From assembly GCF_001652915.1 (NCBI RefSeq), contig NZ_BBQI01000130.1, positions 62,001-126,000 of the forward strand: a stretch of DNA of 64,000 nt, written 5' to 3'. This document shows positions 1 through 9,194 of this stretch, one piece after another (position 1 is the stretch's first letter; the number at the start of each line of letters is the position of its first letter). The position numbers and the translations under genes were made by a program. The notes beneath the pieces are model-generated. The model had not been told where the DNA came from. It did not search any database and saw only the letters and a list, made by a program, of their open reading frames with translations. The stretch comes from Cupriavidus sp. D384. GTDB taxonomy: Bacteria > Pseudomonadota > Gammaproteobacteria > Burkholderiales > Burkholderiaceae.

Positions 1-1232
1 GCGTCCACCTGGTCATTCTTTGCCACCAGCTGGCTACGGGTGTACTGCACGCCGGCCAGCGCATCGGCAACCTCGCGGAACGCCGTCTGCACCGCCTGCT
101 GGTAGCCATACAGCGCCTGCTTCTGGCGCGCCTCGGCCTGCTTCACGTCACCGGCAATCGCACCGGCGGTGAAGATCGGCACGCTGATCAGCCCGCCATA
201 CGACCAGGCTCTGGACGACCCCACCCATAGCCCGGACAGTGCCGTGCTGGCCGCGCCGAACATGCCGGTCAACGAGATCGTCGGGAAATACTGCGCGCGT
301 GCAGCGCCGATCTGGGCATTGGCCGCCACCAGAGACTGCTCGGCCTGCAGCAGGTCCGGGCGCTGTTCCAGCAGCGAGGACGGCAGCCCCACCGGCACCA
401 CGGGCAGGATCAGCTCGTCAATCGACTTGCCACGCGGCATGGCGCGCGGGTTGTCGCCGACCAGCACGGCCAGCAGGTCTTCCTGCTGCGCCACCAGTTG
501 CCGGAACTGCTCGACCGATGCCTGGGCCGATGCGTACTCGGAGCGCGACTGCGCATACTCCACCTCGGACACCACGCCGCCCTGGAACCGTTCCCGGAAC
601 ACCTGCAGCGCGCCCTCGCGGCTGGTCAGCGTGTCCTGCGCGATGCGCAGGCGGTTGTCCAGGTCGCGCAGCGTGATGTAACCACTCGCCACCGCCGCCA
701 CCACGCTGATTTCGGTGCTGCGGCGCGCCTGTTCTGAAGCGGCCCAGTCGGCCCGCGCCGCTTCGGTCATGCGCCGGATCCGGCCGAACAGGTCGATCTC
801 CCACGATGCGTAGACGTCGGCCTTGACCGAGTTGAACGGATTGTCGATGGGCAGCACGGTGCCGCTGCTGGTGCTGATGCGCTGCCGGCTGCCGCCCGCC
901 TCCGCGCCGACCTGCGGAAACAGCCCCGCACGCGTGGTCATCACGCGCCCGTAGTATTCCTCCACGCGCGCCGTGGCAATCAGCACATCGTAGTTGTGTG
1001 CCCGCGCCGTGGCGATCAGGTCGTCGAGCACCGGATCACCGATCTGGGACCACCAGTATTGCGTGGTCACCACATCGGCCGACTGCTGCGTCTCGGGCGC
1101 GAAACGATAGGTCTCCGGCACCTGCACGTCGGGCCGCACGTAGTCCGGACCCACGGTACAGCCGCCAGCCACCAGCGTCAGCGCCGTCAGCCCCGGCACC
1201 AGGGCGCGCGCAGGCCATCCACGATGGCTCAT
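1..1232 (-). CDS. RND efflux outer-membrane channel lipoprotein (NodT/OprM family), 3' end cut by window edge
   Basis: Outer-membrane factor of a tripartite RND pump, the channel that lets substrate leave the cell. About 410 codons are visible and the frame stays open to base 1, so the C-terminus is missing. Seen directly: an N-terminal signal with a lipobox (Val-Ala-Gly-Gly-Cys, Cys near residue 24) followed by TVGPDYVRP, the usual start of this family. Alternating helical stretches rich in Ala, Gln and Glu (for example around TEAARADWAASEQARRS) fit the periplasmic barrel, and a second repeat begins near SLLEQRPDLLQAEQSL. The start ATG overlaps the stop of the pump gene by four bases (ATGA), so it is third in the operon. 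Family call is firm; the exported substrate is unknown. Confidence 0.93.
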   Translation of the reverse strand, partial: MSHRGWPARALVPGLTALTLVAGGCTVGPDYVRPDVQVPETYRFAPETQQSADVVTTQYWWSQIGDPVLDDLIATARAHNYDVLIATARVEEYYGRVMTTRAGLFPQVGAEAGGSRQRISTSSGTVLPIDNPFNSVKADVYASWEIDLFGRIRRMTEAARADWAASEQARRSTEISVVAAVASGYITLRDLDNRLRIAQDTLTSREGALQVFRERFQGGVVSEVEYAQSRSEYASAQASVEQFRQLVAQQEDLLAVLVGDNPRAMPRGKSIDELILPVVPVGLPSSLLEQRPDLLQAEQSLVAANAQIGAARAQYFPTISLTGMFGAASTALSGLWVGSSRAWSYGGLISVPIFTAGAIAGDVKQAEARQKQALYGYQQAVQTAFREVADALAGVQYTRSQLVAKNDQVD

Positions 1233-4200
1233 AGCGTGCCTCCGGTGGGCGCGGAGGGATTGGCGCCGGACCCGGCATCCTTCCCGCCCTGCTCCGCGAT
1301 CTTCTTCTTGCTCTCGCGTTCCAGGCCCCAGAAGAACATCGGGATAAAGAAGACGGCGATCACCGTGGCACCGAGCATGCCGCCGATCACGCCGGTACCC
1401 AGCGACTGGCGGCTGGCCGCCGACGCGCCGCTGGCAATGGCCAGCGGAATACAGCCAAGGATGAATGCCAGCGACGTCATGATGATCGGACGCAGCCGCA
1501 TCTTGGAAGCCTTGACCGCCGCGTCATACGGGCTCAGCCCCTCCTTGACGCGCATCTCCACCGCGAACTCGAAGATCAGGATGGCGTTCTTGGCGGCCAG
1601 CGCGATCAGCACCGTCAGCCCGATCTGGAAGTACACGTCGTTCTCCATGCCCCGCACCAGGATGCCGACCAGCGCACCGAACAGCGCGAACGGCACGGCC
1701 AGCAGCACCCCGATCGGCAGCGACCATTTCTCGTACTGCGCCGCCAGGATCAGGAACACCATGAGCAGGGCGAACGCAAACACCAGGGCCGCCGTCGAAC
1801 CGGCCTTCTTTTCCTCGTAGGCCTGGCCGCTCCACGCAAAGCTGTAGCCCTCGCCCAGCACCTCGGCCGCCACTTCCTCCATGGCCTGCAGCGCCTGGCC
1901 CGAGCTGTAGCCCGGTGCGGCATCGCCGGTGATCTTGGCCGCCGGGAAGTTGTTGAAACGCGTCACCAGGTCTGCGCCGGCCACCCAGCGCGTGGTGGTC
2001 ACCGCCTTGATCGGCACCATCTCGTTGCGCGAATTGCGCACATACACCTTGTCGATGTCTTCGGGCTTCGACCGGTACTCCGGCTCGGCCTGCAGGATCA
2101 CCTGGAACAGGCGGCTGTTCTTGGGGAACTGGCTCACGTACAACGACCCGAACATGGTCTGCAGCGCGGAGTACACCTGTTCCACTGGCACGCCCTGCGT
2201 CTCCGCCCGCTCGCGGTCCAGGTCAACCAGCAGCTGCCGTGAGCGCGTGTTGATCGTGGTGCTCACGCCGCGCAGCTCCGGACGCTGCCGCGCCTTGGCG
2301 ATAAACGCGCGCGTGCGTTCCTCCAGTTGCTGGTAGCTGCCGTCGCCAGTGCTCTGCAGCCAGAACTCGAAGCCGCCCGTGGTGCCCAGGCCCGGAATTG
2401 ACGGCGGATTCACCGGAATCACCAGCCCGTCACGATAGGTCGAGAACTCCTTGTTGGCCTTCGCGATCAGATCGGCCGCGCTCTCGCCCTTGCCGCGCTC
2501 GTGAAAGCCCTTCAGCGTGATGAATAACGTACCGGCGTTCGACTTGTTCTGCGAATCGATCAGGCTGAAGCCATCGGGCACCGCCACCGACTTCACGCCA
2601 GGCTGCTTCTCGAACCACTCCGCGGCCCGCTTCGACACCGCGCCGGTCCGATCCAGGCTGGCCGCATCGGGCATGATCACCGCGCCCAGCAGATAGCCCT
2701 GGTCCTCCACCGGCAGGAACGACGACGGAATACGGATGAACATCAGCACCGCGGCCACGATCAGCGCAATGACGATCCCCACCGAGATCGCCGTGCGCCG
2801 GATCACGGCCTGCACGGTCGATCCATAGCCTTCCACCAGCCGGTCGAAAGTGCGGTTGAACCATTGGAAGAAGCGGTTCTTCTTGTGGCTGCCGGGCTTG
2901 AGCAGGATGGCCGCCAGCGCGGGCGACAACGTCAGCGCCACCACCCCGGACAGCAGCACCGACACCGCCAGCGTAATGGCGAACTGCTTGTAAAGCTGGC
3001 CCGTGATGCCGGACAGGAATGCCACCGGGATAAACACCGCCAGCAGCACCAGCACGATGGCGATCACCGGGCCGCCCACTTCGTCCATGGCGGCCTTGGC
3101 GGCCTCCTTGGGCGGCATGTGGAACTCCATCATGTTCCGCTCGACGTTCTCGATCACAACGATGGCATCGTCCACCACAATGCCGATGGCTAACACCATG
3201 CCGAACAGCGTGAGCATGTTCACCGAGAAGCCGAAGGCGGCCATGGCGGTGAATGTGCCGATGATCGACACCGGCACCGCCAGGATTGGCACCAGCGTGG
3301 CACGGAAGCTCTGCAGGAACAGGTACACCACCAGGATCACCAGGATCACCGCATCGCGCAGCGTATGCACCACCTCGTTGATCGACTCGTGCACGAACTC
3401 GGTGGTGTCCAGCGCCACTTCGTATTCCAGGCCCGGCGGGAACGATTTCTTGGCCTCTTCGAGCGCCTTGCGGACCTGCCCCGCCACCGCCAGCGCGTTT
3501 GCGCCCGGCTGCTGGTACACGGCCAGCAGCGTGGCCGTCTTGCCCTTGTAGCGGCTGCGCAGCGAGTAGTCCTTCGCACCCAGCTCGGCGCGGCCGATAT
3601 CCTTGAGCCGCACCAGCGCGGCGTCGCCCGATGCCGCGCGCAGGATGATGTTCTCGAACTCGGCCGGGTCGGTCATGCGGCCCTTGGTGGTCACCGGGAA
3701 CGTCTGCTTGACCGGCTCCGACGTGGGCGAACTGCCGATGCGGCCCGCCGAGAACTGCTCGTTCTGGTTGGCTACCGCGCTCTTGACGTCTTCGGCAGTG
3801 ATGCCAAGCTGGGCCATGCGGTCAGGCTTGAGCCAGATGCGCATGGCGTAATCGGGCGTGCCGAAGATGGCCGACTGGTTGGCGCCCGGGATGCGCTTGA
3901 GCGAATCCAGGATGTAGATGCTCGTGTAGTTGTCGACGAAGGTCTGCGGATAGCTGTTGTCGGGCGAATAGACGGCAATCACCATCATGAACGCCTGCGA
4001 GCGCTTTTCCACGGTCACGCCCTGCTTGGTCACGGCGTCGGGCAGTGTCGGCAAGGCCAGGTTGACGCGGTTCTGCACGTCCACCTGCGCCAGTGCCGGA
4101 TCGGTGCCGATCTCGAAATACGTGGTCAGCGTGATATTGCCCGTGGACGAGCTGGTGGACGACATGTAGAGCATGTTGTCCGCGCCGTTCACCTGCTGCT

Positions 4201-4402
4201 CGATCGGGGCGGCCACGTTCTGCGCCACCACTTCCGAGCTGGCTCCCGGATACGTCGTGGACACGGTGATGCTGGGCGGCGTGATGTCCGGAAACTGTGC
4301 GATCGGCAGGTTGAACAGCGCCACCATCCCGCCCACCACGATGATGATCGACAGCACCGACGCGAAGATCGGGCGGTCGATAAAGAAGTGGGAAATTTTC
4401 AT
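1229..4402 (-). CDS. RND multidrug efflux inner-membrane transporter, HAE1 family
   Basis: Proton-driven inner-membrane pump of a tripartite efflux system. At 1057 residues it is full length for AcrB/MexB-type transporters. It starts with the typical MKISHFFIDRPIFASVLSII. Two blocks of hydrophobic segments flank large periplasmic domains. The segment around residues 400-420 (GMVLAIGIVVDDAIVVIENVE) carries the adjacent Asp pair that relays protons in this family, and the second half carries the matching conserved LTVLIALAAKNAILIFEF. The start ATG overlaps the stop of the membrane fusion protein by four bases, and its stop overlaps the channel gene, so translation is probably coupled. Substrate is not predictable; no metal-efflux (HME) signature was noticed, which favours organic compounds. 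Confidence 0.95.
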   Translation of the reverse strand: MKISHFFIDRPIFASVLSIIIVVGGMVALFNLPIAQFPDITPPSITVSTTYPGASSEVVAQNVAAPIEQQVNGADNMLYMSSTSSSTGNITLTTYFEIGTDPALAQVDVQNRVNLALPTLPDAVTKQGVTVEKRSQAFMMVIAVYSPDNSYPQTFVDNYTSIYILDSLKRIPGANQSAIFGTPDYAMRIWLKPDRMAQLGITAEDVKSAVANQNEQFSAGRIGSSPTSEPVKQTFPVTTKGRMTDPAEFENIILRAASGDAALVRLKDIGRAELGAKDYSLRSRYKGKTATLLAVYQQPGANALAVAGQVRKALEEAKKSFPPGLEYEVALDTTEFVHESINEVVHTLRDAVILVILVVYLFLQSFRATLVPILAVPVSIIGTFTAMAAFGFSVNMLTLFGMVLAIGIVVDDAIVVIENVERNMMEFHMPPKEAAKAAMDEVGGPVIAIVLVLLAVFIPVAFLSGITGQLYKQFAITLAVSVLLSGVVALTLSPALAAILLKPGSHKKNRFFQWFNRTFDRLVEGYGSTVQAVIRRTAISVGIVIALIVAAVLMFIRIPSSFLPVEDQGYLLGAVIMPDAASLDRTGAVSKRAAEWFEKQPGVKSVAVPDGFSLIDSQNKSNAGTLFITLKGFHERGKGESAADLIAKANKEFSTYRDGLVIPVNPPSIPGLGTTGGFEFWLQSTGDGSYQQLEERTRAFIAKARQRPELRGVSTTINTRSRQLLVDLDRERAETQGVPVEQVYSALQTMFGSLYVSQFPKNSRLFQVILQAEPEYRSKPEDIDKVYVRNSRNEMVPIKAVTTTRWVAGADLVTRFNNFPAAKITGDAAPGYSSGQALQAMEEVAAEVLGEGYSFAWSGQAYEEKKAGSTAALVFAFALLMVFLILAAQYEKWSLPIGVLLAVPFALFGALVGILVRGMENDVYFQIGLTVLIALAAKNAILIFEFAVEMRVKEGLSPYDAAVKASKMRLRPIIMTSLAFILGCIPLAIASGASAASRQSLGTGVIGGMLGATVIAVFFIPMFFWGLERESKKKIAEQGGKDAGSGANPSAPTGGTL

Positions 4403-5649
4403 GACGCCGCACCCTTGCCGGCTTCCGGCGCCCCGGTGGAGCCCGGTGCCGCAGGATGCGCCGGGGGTGCCGACGGTGGCACCGGCGACGGCCCGTCGCT
4501 GGCCTGGCGCGGCGGCGCGGCCACCGGCTTGACCGGCGCACCAGGCGCGAGGCGGATCGAACCGTCGACGATCACGGTATCGCCCTCACGCAGGCCCGAA
4601 CGCACCACCCAGTTGCCCTGCGACCATTCGCCCACGTCGATCACGCGCGGCTCGGCCTTGTTCTCCTTGCCCACCAGCCACACCGACTGGCCGCGCTGGC
4701 CCTGCACCACCGCTTCCTGCGGCACGGTGATGGCCTTGGTGCGCACTGCGCCAATCAGCCGCACACGCACGAACTGCCCCGGCCGCAGCATGCCCTTGGT
4801 ATTCGGCATTTCGGCGCGGATCAGGTAGGTGCCGGTTTCGGAATTGAACGATGCATCGGCAAAGGCGATATGCCCGCGCTGCGGATACGTGGTGCCGTCG
4901 GCCAGCACGATCTCCACTTCCATCGCGCCCCGCGCCGGCATCCGGATGCTGCCGGCCGCGGTCTGCGACTGGTACTGCAGCACCTCGTTCTCGGACAGGC
5001 TGAAGTTGACCCAGATCGGATCGAGCTTGGCGACGTACGTGAGCAGGCTGTTGGTGGCGTCGATGTACGAGCCCACCTGCTTCTTGGCGTAGCTGGACAG
5101 GCCATCCACGGGCGACGTGATCGTCGTGTAGCCGAGATTCAGCTTGGCATTGGTGACGTTGGCCTTGGCGGCTTCGACGGCGGCAGCGGCGGACTGCTCC
5201 TGGCCGGTCGCTTCGTCCAGGTCCTTCTGGCTCAGGGCGTTCTTGGCGGCCAGCGGCTTGACCCGCGCCAGATTCGAGCGTGCGGTGGTCAGCCGGGCCT
5301 GCTGCTGGGCCAGTTCGGCCTGCGCGGCGTCGAGCGCGGCCTGGAACGGCTTCTGGTCCATGCGGAACATGACCTGGCCGGCCTTGACCATCGAGCCTTC
5401 GGTATAGAGGCGCTGCTCCAGGAAGCCGCTCACGCGGGCCCGGATTTCCACCTGCTGGGAGCTTTGCGTCTCGCCCACGAATTCGTAGGTCAGCGGCACG
5501 TCCTGCAGGGTGACCTTGACCACGCCCACTTCGGCTGCCGGGGGCGCGGCTGGCCCCTTGGCCTCCTGCTTGTGGCAACCGGACACCGCCAGTGCGGCCA
5601 GTACCACCAATGCCCACCGACCGCGCTTGGATACCAGACCGCTTGCCAT
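4399..5649 (-). CDS. RND efflux periplasmic membrane fusion lipoprotein
   Basis: Periplasmic adaptor linking pump and channel; first gene of the efflux operon, 416 residues. The chosen ATG is followed by a signal ending in LAVSGC, a lipobox, so the mature protein is probably lipid-anchored. Upstream of this ATG is AGGAG at good spacing; the frame is open further upstream but without a better start. The order is as expected for the HlyD/AcrA family: beta-barrel/lipoyl halves either side of an alpha-helical hairpin (QAELAQQQARLTTARSNLAR region, near residues 110-170), then the VKAGQVMFRMDQKPFQAAL lipoyl motif. The tail is Pro/Ala-rich and low complexity. The stop overlaps the pump start (ATGA). 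Confidence 0.95.
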   Translation of the reverse strand: MASGLVSKRGRWALVVLAALAVSGCHKQEAKGPAAPPAAEVGVVKVTLQDVPLTYEFVGETQSSQQVEIRARVSGFLEQRLYTEGSMVKAGQVMFRMDQKPFQAALDAAQAELAQQQARLTTARSNLARVKPLAAKNALSQKDLDEATGQEQSAAAAVEAAKANVTNAKLNLGYTTITSPVDGLSSYAKKQVGSYIDATNSLLTYVAKLDPIWVNFSLSENEVLQYQSQTAAGSIRMPARGAMEVEIVLADGTTYPQRGHIAFADASFNSETGTYLIRAEMPNTKGMLRPGQFVRVRLIGAVRTKAITVPQEAVVQGQRGQSVWLVGKENKAEPRVIDVGEWSQGNWVVRSGLREGDTVIVDGSIRLAPGAPVKPVAAPPRQASDGPSPVPPSAPPAHPAAPGSTGAPEAGKGAAS

Positions 5650-5699
5650 CGTCGTATCTCCTGCTCGCGCCGGCCGCGGGCCACGCGAGACTTGTGCGA

Positions 5700-5954
5700 T
5701 TACCTGAAGTGTTCGCGCAGGATCAGCGCATTGATCTTGTGGCCGTTCCAGAACACGCCATGGATGCGCGGCACCAGCTGCTGCAGCGCGCCCGTATCCA
5801 CCGTCCGGAACGTCAGCGTCATCGAGGGGCGGGTGCCGTCGCCTTCCTGCCGCTCGATCTCGTCGGCAGGCGGAAAGCCATAACGGCCAAGGAATTCCTT
5901 GACCTGCTCCTCGGTGGTGTCCGGGTGGAGGTTGGAAAGCATCAGTAGCGACAT
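5700..5954 (-). CDS. Small RRM-like RNA-binding protein
   Basis: 84-residue protein. The sequence begins MSLLMLSNLHPDTTEEQVKE, which resembles the first beta strand and helix of an RNA-recognition motif, and the spacing of later hydrophobic strands (SMTLTFRTVDTGALQQL) is compatible with that fold. The start was chosen because AGGAGG lies at ideal distance; a GTG 57 bases upstream in frame is less likely. It sits 50 bases upstream of the efflux operon on the same strand and could be co-transcribed. Family call rests on the N-terminal pattern only; the classic RNP1 aromatic motif is not obvious, so RNA binding is an inference. Confidence 0.7.
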   Translation of the reverse strand: MSLLMLSNLHPDTTEEQVKEFLGRYGFPPADEIERQEGDGTRPSMTLTFRTVDTGALQQLVPRIHGVFWNGHKINALILREHFR

Positions 5955-6076
5955 TTGCCGGTCCTCCTGTTTGGCTGGCGAGCCATGCGTACGGCAGGGC
6001 GCCTGCTGCACGCCTTGGTAAGAGTGTGCCTGCTACGGCCTGAATGACAATTGGACCAAGGACCAAAGGCATGGGA

Positions 6077-6448
6077 CTAAGGCATCACGCTTCGTACCAG
6101 ATCAACCAGCTGGGCGGCGTCGAATGGCTTGCGCAAATAGCCGACGGCGCCCGCCGCCAATGCCTTGTCGCGTGCCTCGGGCACCTCGTGCGCGGTAATG
6201 AAGATCAGGGGAAGCGCCAGGCCGGCCAGTTGCTGCTGCACCTCCAGCCCGTCCATCCCCGGCATGCAGACGTCGAGGATCACGCAGAACGGCCGGTAGG
6301 CCGCCTTGCCCTGGATGCGGGCAATGAAATCGGTGCCGCTGGTGAACGTGTCGACCGTGATGCCCGCGGCACGCAACAGCCGCGACGTGGATCGCGCCAC
6401 TGACGCGTCGTCGTCCACAACCACCACGAAGTTTCCGGTAGCACCCAT
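6077..6448 (-). CDS. Stand-alone response-regulator receiver domain
   Basis: CheY-like receiver of 124 residues with no output domain. Seen: the acidic pocket VVDDD near residues 10-14, phosphoacceptor Asp59 in CVILDVCMPGMDG, the conserved Thr in FITAHE, and Lys in GYLRKPFDAAQL. A GTG two codons upstream (base 6454) is an alternative start; neither has a strong ribosome-binding site. It lies just downstream of a FixJ-type regulator and its kinase on the same strand, about 190 bases away, so it could be a phosphate sink or an extra output of that kinase. No DNA-binding or enzymatic segment is present. Confidence 0.85.
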   Translation of the reverse strand: MGATGNFVVVVDDDASVARSTSRLLRAAGITVDTFTSGTDFIARIQGKAAYRPFCVILDVCMPGMDGLEVQQQLAGLALPLIFITAHEVPEARDKALAAGAVGYLRKPFDAAQLVDLVRSVMP

Positions 6449-6641
6449 TTGCACGTTGCGCAGCCGATTGTAAGCACGTAATGATTAGGCTACGAGACTG
6501 GCGAGGCGGGCGATATTGGCCCATGGTCCAGCGCTGGGGCCAGTCGGCCCCGGGGATCGGGGCTGGAAGGGGGGTCCCGGCGCCGGAGAGGCGTGGAACG
6601 GGGGCGGCATCGTACCGCCCCCGGCGGACAGGCGGACAGTG

Positions 6642-7265
6642 TCAGGTGGCCGGATCGGCCACCATGCCCATGCGGTCGGCGATGCGGACCAGCGCCGGCA
6701 GGGAATCCACTTCCAGCTTCTGCATGACGTGGGCGCGATGCACCTTGATGGTCTTCTCGACCGTGCCAAGCCGGTTGGCTACCTGTTTGTTGCGGAAGCC
6801 CGTGACTATCCACGCCAGCACTTCGCGCTCGCGCGGCGTCAGGCGGTCGATCTTCTTCTTCAGATCGCGCAGTTCGCTGGCCTGCGCAAACTGGCGCGTG
6901 GCACATTCGCAGCCCTTGTTCACCGCAGCCAGCAGCTGCACGTCAGATACCGGCTTTTGCAGGAAGTCGATGGCGCCGGCCTGCATGGTCAACACTGCGC
7001 TGGCGACATCGGCATGCCCGGTCAGGATGATGACCGGAATCCGGCTGCACAGCGCCTGCTGCAGGTCGATGCCGCTGATGTCCGGCAACTGCAGGTCCAG
7101 CAACACGCAGCCGGGCGTGTCGTCGATGTCGGCTTCCTCCAGGAACTGGCTGGCGGATGCGAACCCTGCGGTGAGATAGCCGTGCGCCCCCAGCACGCGG
7201 CCCAGCGCCCGTCGCACGCTGTCGTCATCGTCAACGATGTAGATGGTGGTCCTGGTCGCGAGCAT
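6642..7265 (-). CDS. FixJ-type two-component response regulator (receiver + LuxR helix-turn-helix)
   Basis: Transcription factor of 207 residues. Receiver domain at about residues 5-120: acidic cluster VDDDD, phosphoacceptor Asp57 (VLLDLQLPDISG), Thr in ILTGHAD and Lys in FLQKPVS. LuxR/GerE helix-turn-helix at about 140-200 (LTPREREVLAWIVTGFRNKQ, then TVEKTIKVHRAHVMQKLEV). This matches the FixJ/NarL-like family that pairs with soluble kinases. It starts six bases after the stop of the adjacent histidine kinase, so the two form an operon and presumably a cognate pair. Targets are unknown; the RND efflux operon downstream on the same strand is a reasonable guess. Confidence 0.93.
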   Translation of the reverse strand: MLATRTTIYIVDDDDSVRRALGRVLGAHGYLTAGFASASQFLEEADIDDTPGCVLLDLQLPDISGIDLQQALCSRIPVIILTGHADVASAVLTMQAGAIDFLQKPVSDVQLLAAVNKGCECATRQFAQASELRDLKKKIDRLTPREREVLAWIVTGFRNKQVANRLGTVEKTIKVHRAHVMQKLEVDSLPALVRIADRMGMVADPAT

Positions 7266-7271
7266 GGAGTC

Positions 7272-8168
7272 TTATCTCCGGGAAAATGCAGTCCTGAACC
7301 GGGCCGCCACGACCGCCGGCGCGCGATGATGCGCCGTGGCCGAGGCGGAGTCTTCGGTGCGCAACAGGCATTCGAACGTCATGCCGTTGTCGCTGTTGCG
7401 GATGGCGCGCAGCCGGCCGCCGTTGCGTTCCATGAGTGCGCGGCTGAACGACAGGCCCAGGCCCATGCCTTTGGGCTTCGAGGAAAAGAACGGGCGGAAA
7501 ATCTTGTCGAGGTCGCCCTCGGCCACGCCGCAGCCGTTGTCGCGCACGGTCAGCTTCAGCACACCGTCCTGTGCGGACGCGGCAACCGATACCTTGCGTG
7601 CCCCGCGTGCGTGCGCGGCCTCCACGGCATCCAGCGCATTGACCAGCAGGTTCAGCAGCACGAGCTGGATCTCCATCGGATCGCCCACGGCGCGGGGCAG
7701 CTGTCCGTCGGCCTCGCCATCGACGGTGACCTCGCGCGCCCTGGCCTCGTCGCGCACCAATTCCAGCGCACGCACGATCACGTCGCCGATCTGGAACGGC
7801 ACCAGGTGGGGGGCCTCGCCCCGGATCAACGCGCGCACGCCCTTGACGATGTCGCTGGCGCGCGAGGCGTCGCTGACGATGTCGTCGAGGATTTCACGGA
7901 TCTCAGTCTGGTCGGGCGTGCCCGACATCAGGTATTCGCGCGCGGCCTGGGCGTTGCTTGTGATGGCGGTCAGCGGCTGGTTCAGCTCATGCGCCAGCGA
8001 CCCCGCCAGTTCGACCATGCCGGGGCGGCTGGCGATGTCCGAGAACGGGCTGGTGTCGACCACCCGCAAGGTATCGTCACGACGGCGCGGCTTGGTGCGC
8101 GGACGTGGCAGCACGCCCATCGCCAACGCGACGGACGCGCCCATCAGCAACATCGTGACCCATCTCAT
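7272..8168 (-). CDS. Sensor histidine kinase paired with FixJ-type regulator
   Basis: 298 residues. A short hydrophobic N-terminus (MLLMGASVALAMGVL) may be a single membrane anchor or signal, followed by a short linker with no recognisable sensor domain. The dimerisation/phosphoacceptor region is around His60 in SLAHELNQPLTAI. The ATPase domain has an N box (LLNLLVNALDAVE), a D box (VRDNGCGV) and F/G boxes (FRPFFSSKPKGMGLGLSFS). The HELNQPL form of the H box is typical of FixL/DctB-like kinases. With only about 50 residues before the H box it has little room to sense a ligand directly. It is the first gene of the kinase-regulator pair. Confidence 0.92.
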   Translation of the reverse strand: MRWVTMLLMGASVALAMGVLPRPRTKPRRRDDTLRVVDTSPFSDIASRPGMVELAGSLAHELNQPLTAITSNAQAAREYLMSGTPDQTEIREILDDIVSDASRASDIVKGVRALIRGEAPHLVPFQIGDVIVRALELVRDEARAREVTVDGEADGQLPRAVGDPMEIQLVLLNLLVNALDAVEAAHARGARKVSVAASAQDGVLKLTVRDNGCGVAEGDLDKIFRPFFSSKPKGMGLGLSFSRALMERNGGRLRAIRNSDNGMTFECLLRTEDSASATAHHRAPAVVAARFRTAFSRR

Positions 8169-8180
8169 GGCCTGGCGTGC

Positions 8181-8750
8181 TCAGATGTCGAGCTTGCTGA
8201 TCTTGGTGCCTTCCAGCGACAGGTTGGCCATCAGCCCGGCGTTCGTCAGCACGAATCCGATGATCGGTGCGCGGGCCGTGTTGGTGTCGATCTGCCCGTT
8301 CGCGCCGATGGTCGCCAGCGCCACCGAACCGTCCACCCCAGCCGTCCAGCCCTTGCTGGCCTCGAATGCCTTCAGCGCGTCGTCGGTCATGAACATCATG
8401 ATGAGCGCCTTGGACTGTGCGCCGGCCAGAAAGCCGAACGACGCAGTGGTGGTGCGGTAATAGCCCACCGGCGAATTGGCCACCCGGAGCGATCCTTCGC
8501 CATACTCGGCGCCGACAATAAACCCGGCAGCCAGGATCTTGGGAAACACGAGTATGCCCTTGGCCTTCTCGGCGAGGGCCTGTGCCGAACTGGCGGAGGC
8601 AAACAGCTTGCTCATGGTGCCGTCCACGCCGGCATCGATCTCGCGGCGTTTTGCCGCCGCGTCACTGCCTGACATATTGGTGGTACAAGCAAACAATGCC
8701 GGTGCCAATGCCAGTGAAGGCAGGCTCATGAACAGCCGTCGATTCATCAT
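8181..8750 (-). CDS. YSC84/SYLF-type lipid-binding lipoprotein
   Basis: 189-residue exported protein. The signal sequence ends LAPALFAC, a lipobox, so the mature protein should be membrane-anchored. The remainder matches the bacterial YSC84-related (SYLF) family: KAKGILVFPKILAAGFIVGA, a Gly-rich YGEGSLRV segment, SFGFLAGAQSKALIMMFMTD, and GVDGSVALATIGANG. Members bind phospholipid in eukaryotes; the bacterial role is not settled. It ends 12 bases before the kinase start on the same strand, so it may be the first gene of that transcript. No other domain is present. Confidence 0.85.
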   Translation of the reverse strand: MMNRRLFMSLPSLALAPALFACTTNMSGSDAAAKRREIDAGVDGTMSKLFASASSAQALAEKAKGILVFPKILAAGFIVGAEYGEGSLRVANSPVGYYRTTTASFGFLAGAQSKALIMMFMTDDALKAFEASKGWTAGVDGSVALATIGANGQIDTNTARAPIIGFVLTNAGLMANLSLEGTKISKLDI

Positions 8751-8950
8751 GGTCTCCCAGACAGAACGGGGAGCAAGCCAGGGCGGCTGGCCCTACAACG
8801 GGCTGCGGCCCGCTACACGCCACAGCGCCAGATCCATGAAGCGTCCCTGGGCGTGCCTACCCCACGCCAAATACAATCGATGCTTATTGCTTTTTCTGGA
8901 TATCCCGTAAGTGCCATATCAAAGTAGGTCGATGACCTGCTGATTGCAAT

Positions 8951-8974
8951 CTTTACTTCCGCAGAGATGTAAAG
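8951..8974. promoter_or_regulatory. Inverted repeat CTTTAC-N12-GTAAAG
   Basis: Two perfect 6-base arms separated by 12 bases in the AT-rich region upstream of the YSC84 lipoprotein gene. The spacing suits a dimeric DNA-binding protein; which one is unknown. Confidence 0.35.
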
Positions 8975-9018
8975 ATGAAACACGGGCGCAAAAAATATCA
9001 GAACAGGACGCGCACGTT

Positions 9019-9035
9019 ATTAATCGGCGATTAAT
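9019..9035. promoter_or_regulatory. 17-bp palindrome ATTAAT-CGGCG-ATTAAT
   Basis: Perfect two-fold symmetric site (only the central base is unpaired), directly followed by another TTAAT. It lies in the AT-rich region between the YSC84 gene and the DUF2950 gene. Looks like a repressor or activator operator; no binding protein can be named. Confidence 0.4.
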
Positions 9036-9194
9036 TAATCAGGCGAAGCGGACGGTACCTGATACTGCCGGGCGGTACGCGGTGCAGGATTTCTGTATTA
9101 GCCAGCCTGCTTAGTATTTATCCGCACGGAAATGAGAATTGGCACGATTCGGGCTTCGGGGCGTGCGAATTCCAACTGGCGGGACCGGAAAACA

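Larger units (their letters stand above)
8751..9194. other. AT-rich intergenic region between two minus-strand genes
   Basis: About 440 bases with no convincing gene. The part from about 8870 to 9120 is clearly richer in A and T than the surroundings and holds two symmetric elements listed separately. It should contain the promoter for the minus-strand YSC84 gene; no confident -35/-10 pair was picked. Confidence 0.6.

Noticed and set aside
3365-4828. Long plus-strand frame opposite the RND genes
   Set aside because: Shadow of the pump and fusion-protein genes; no start signal and no similarity pattern.
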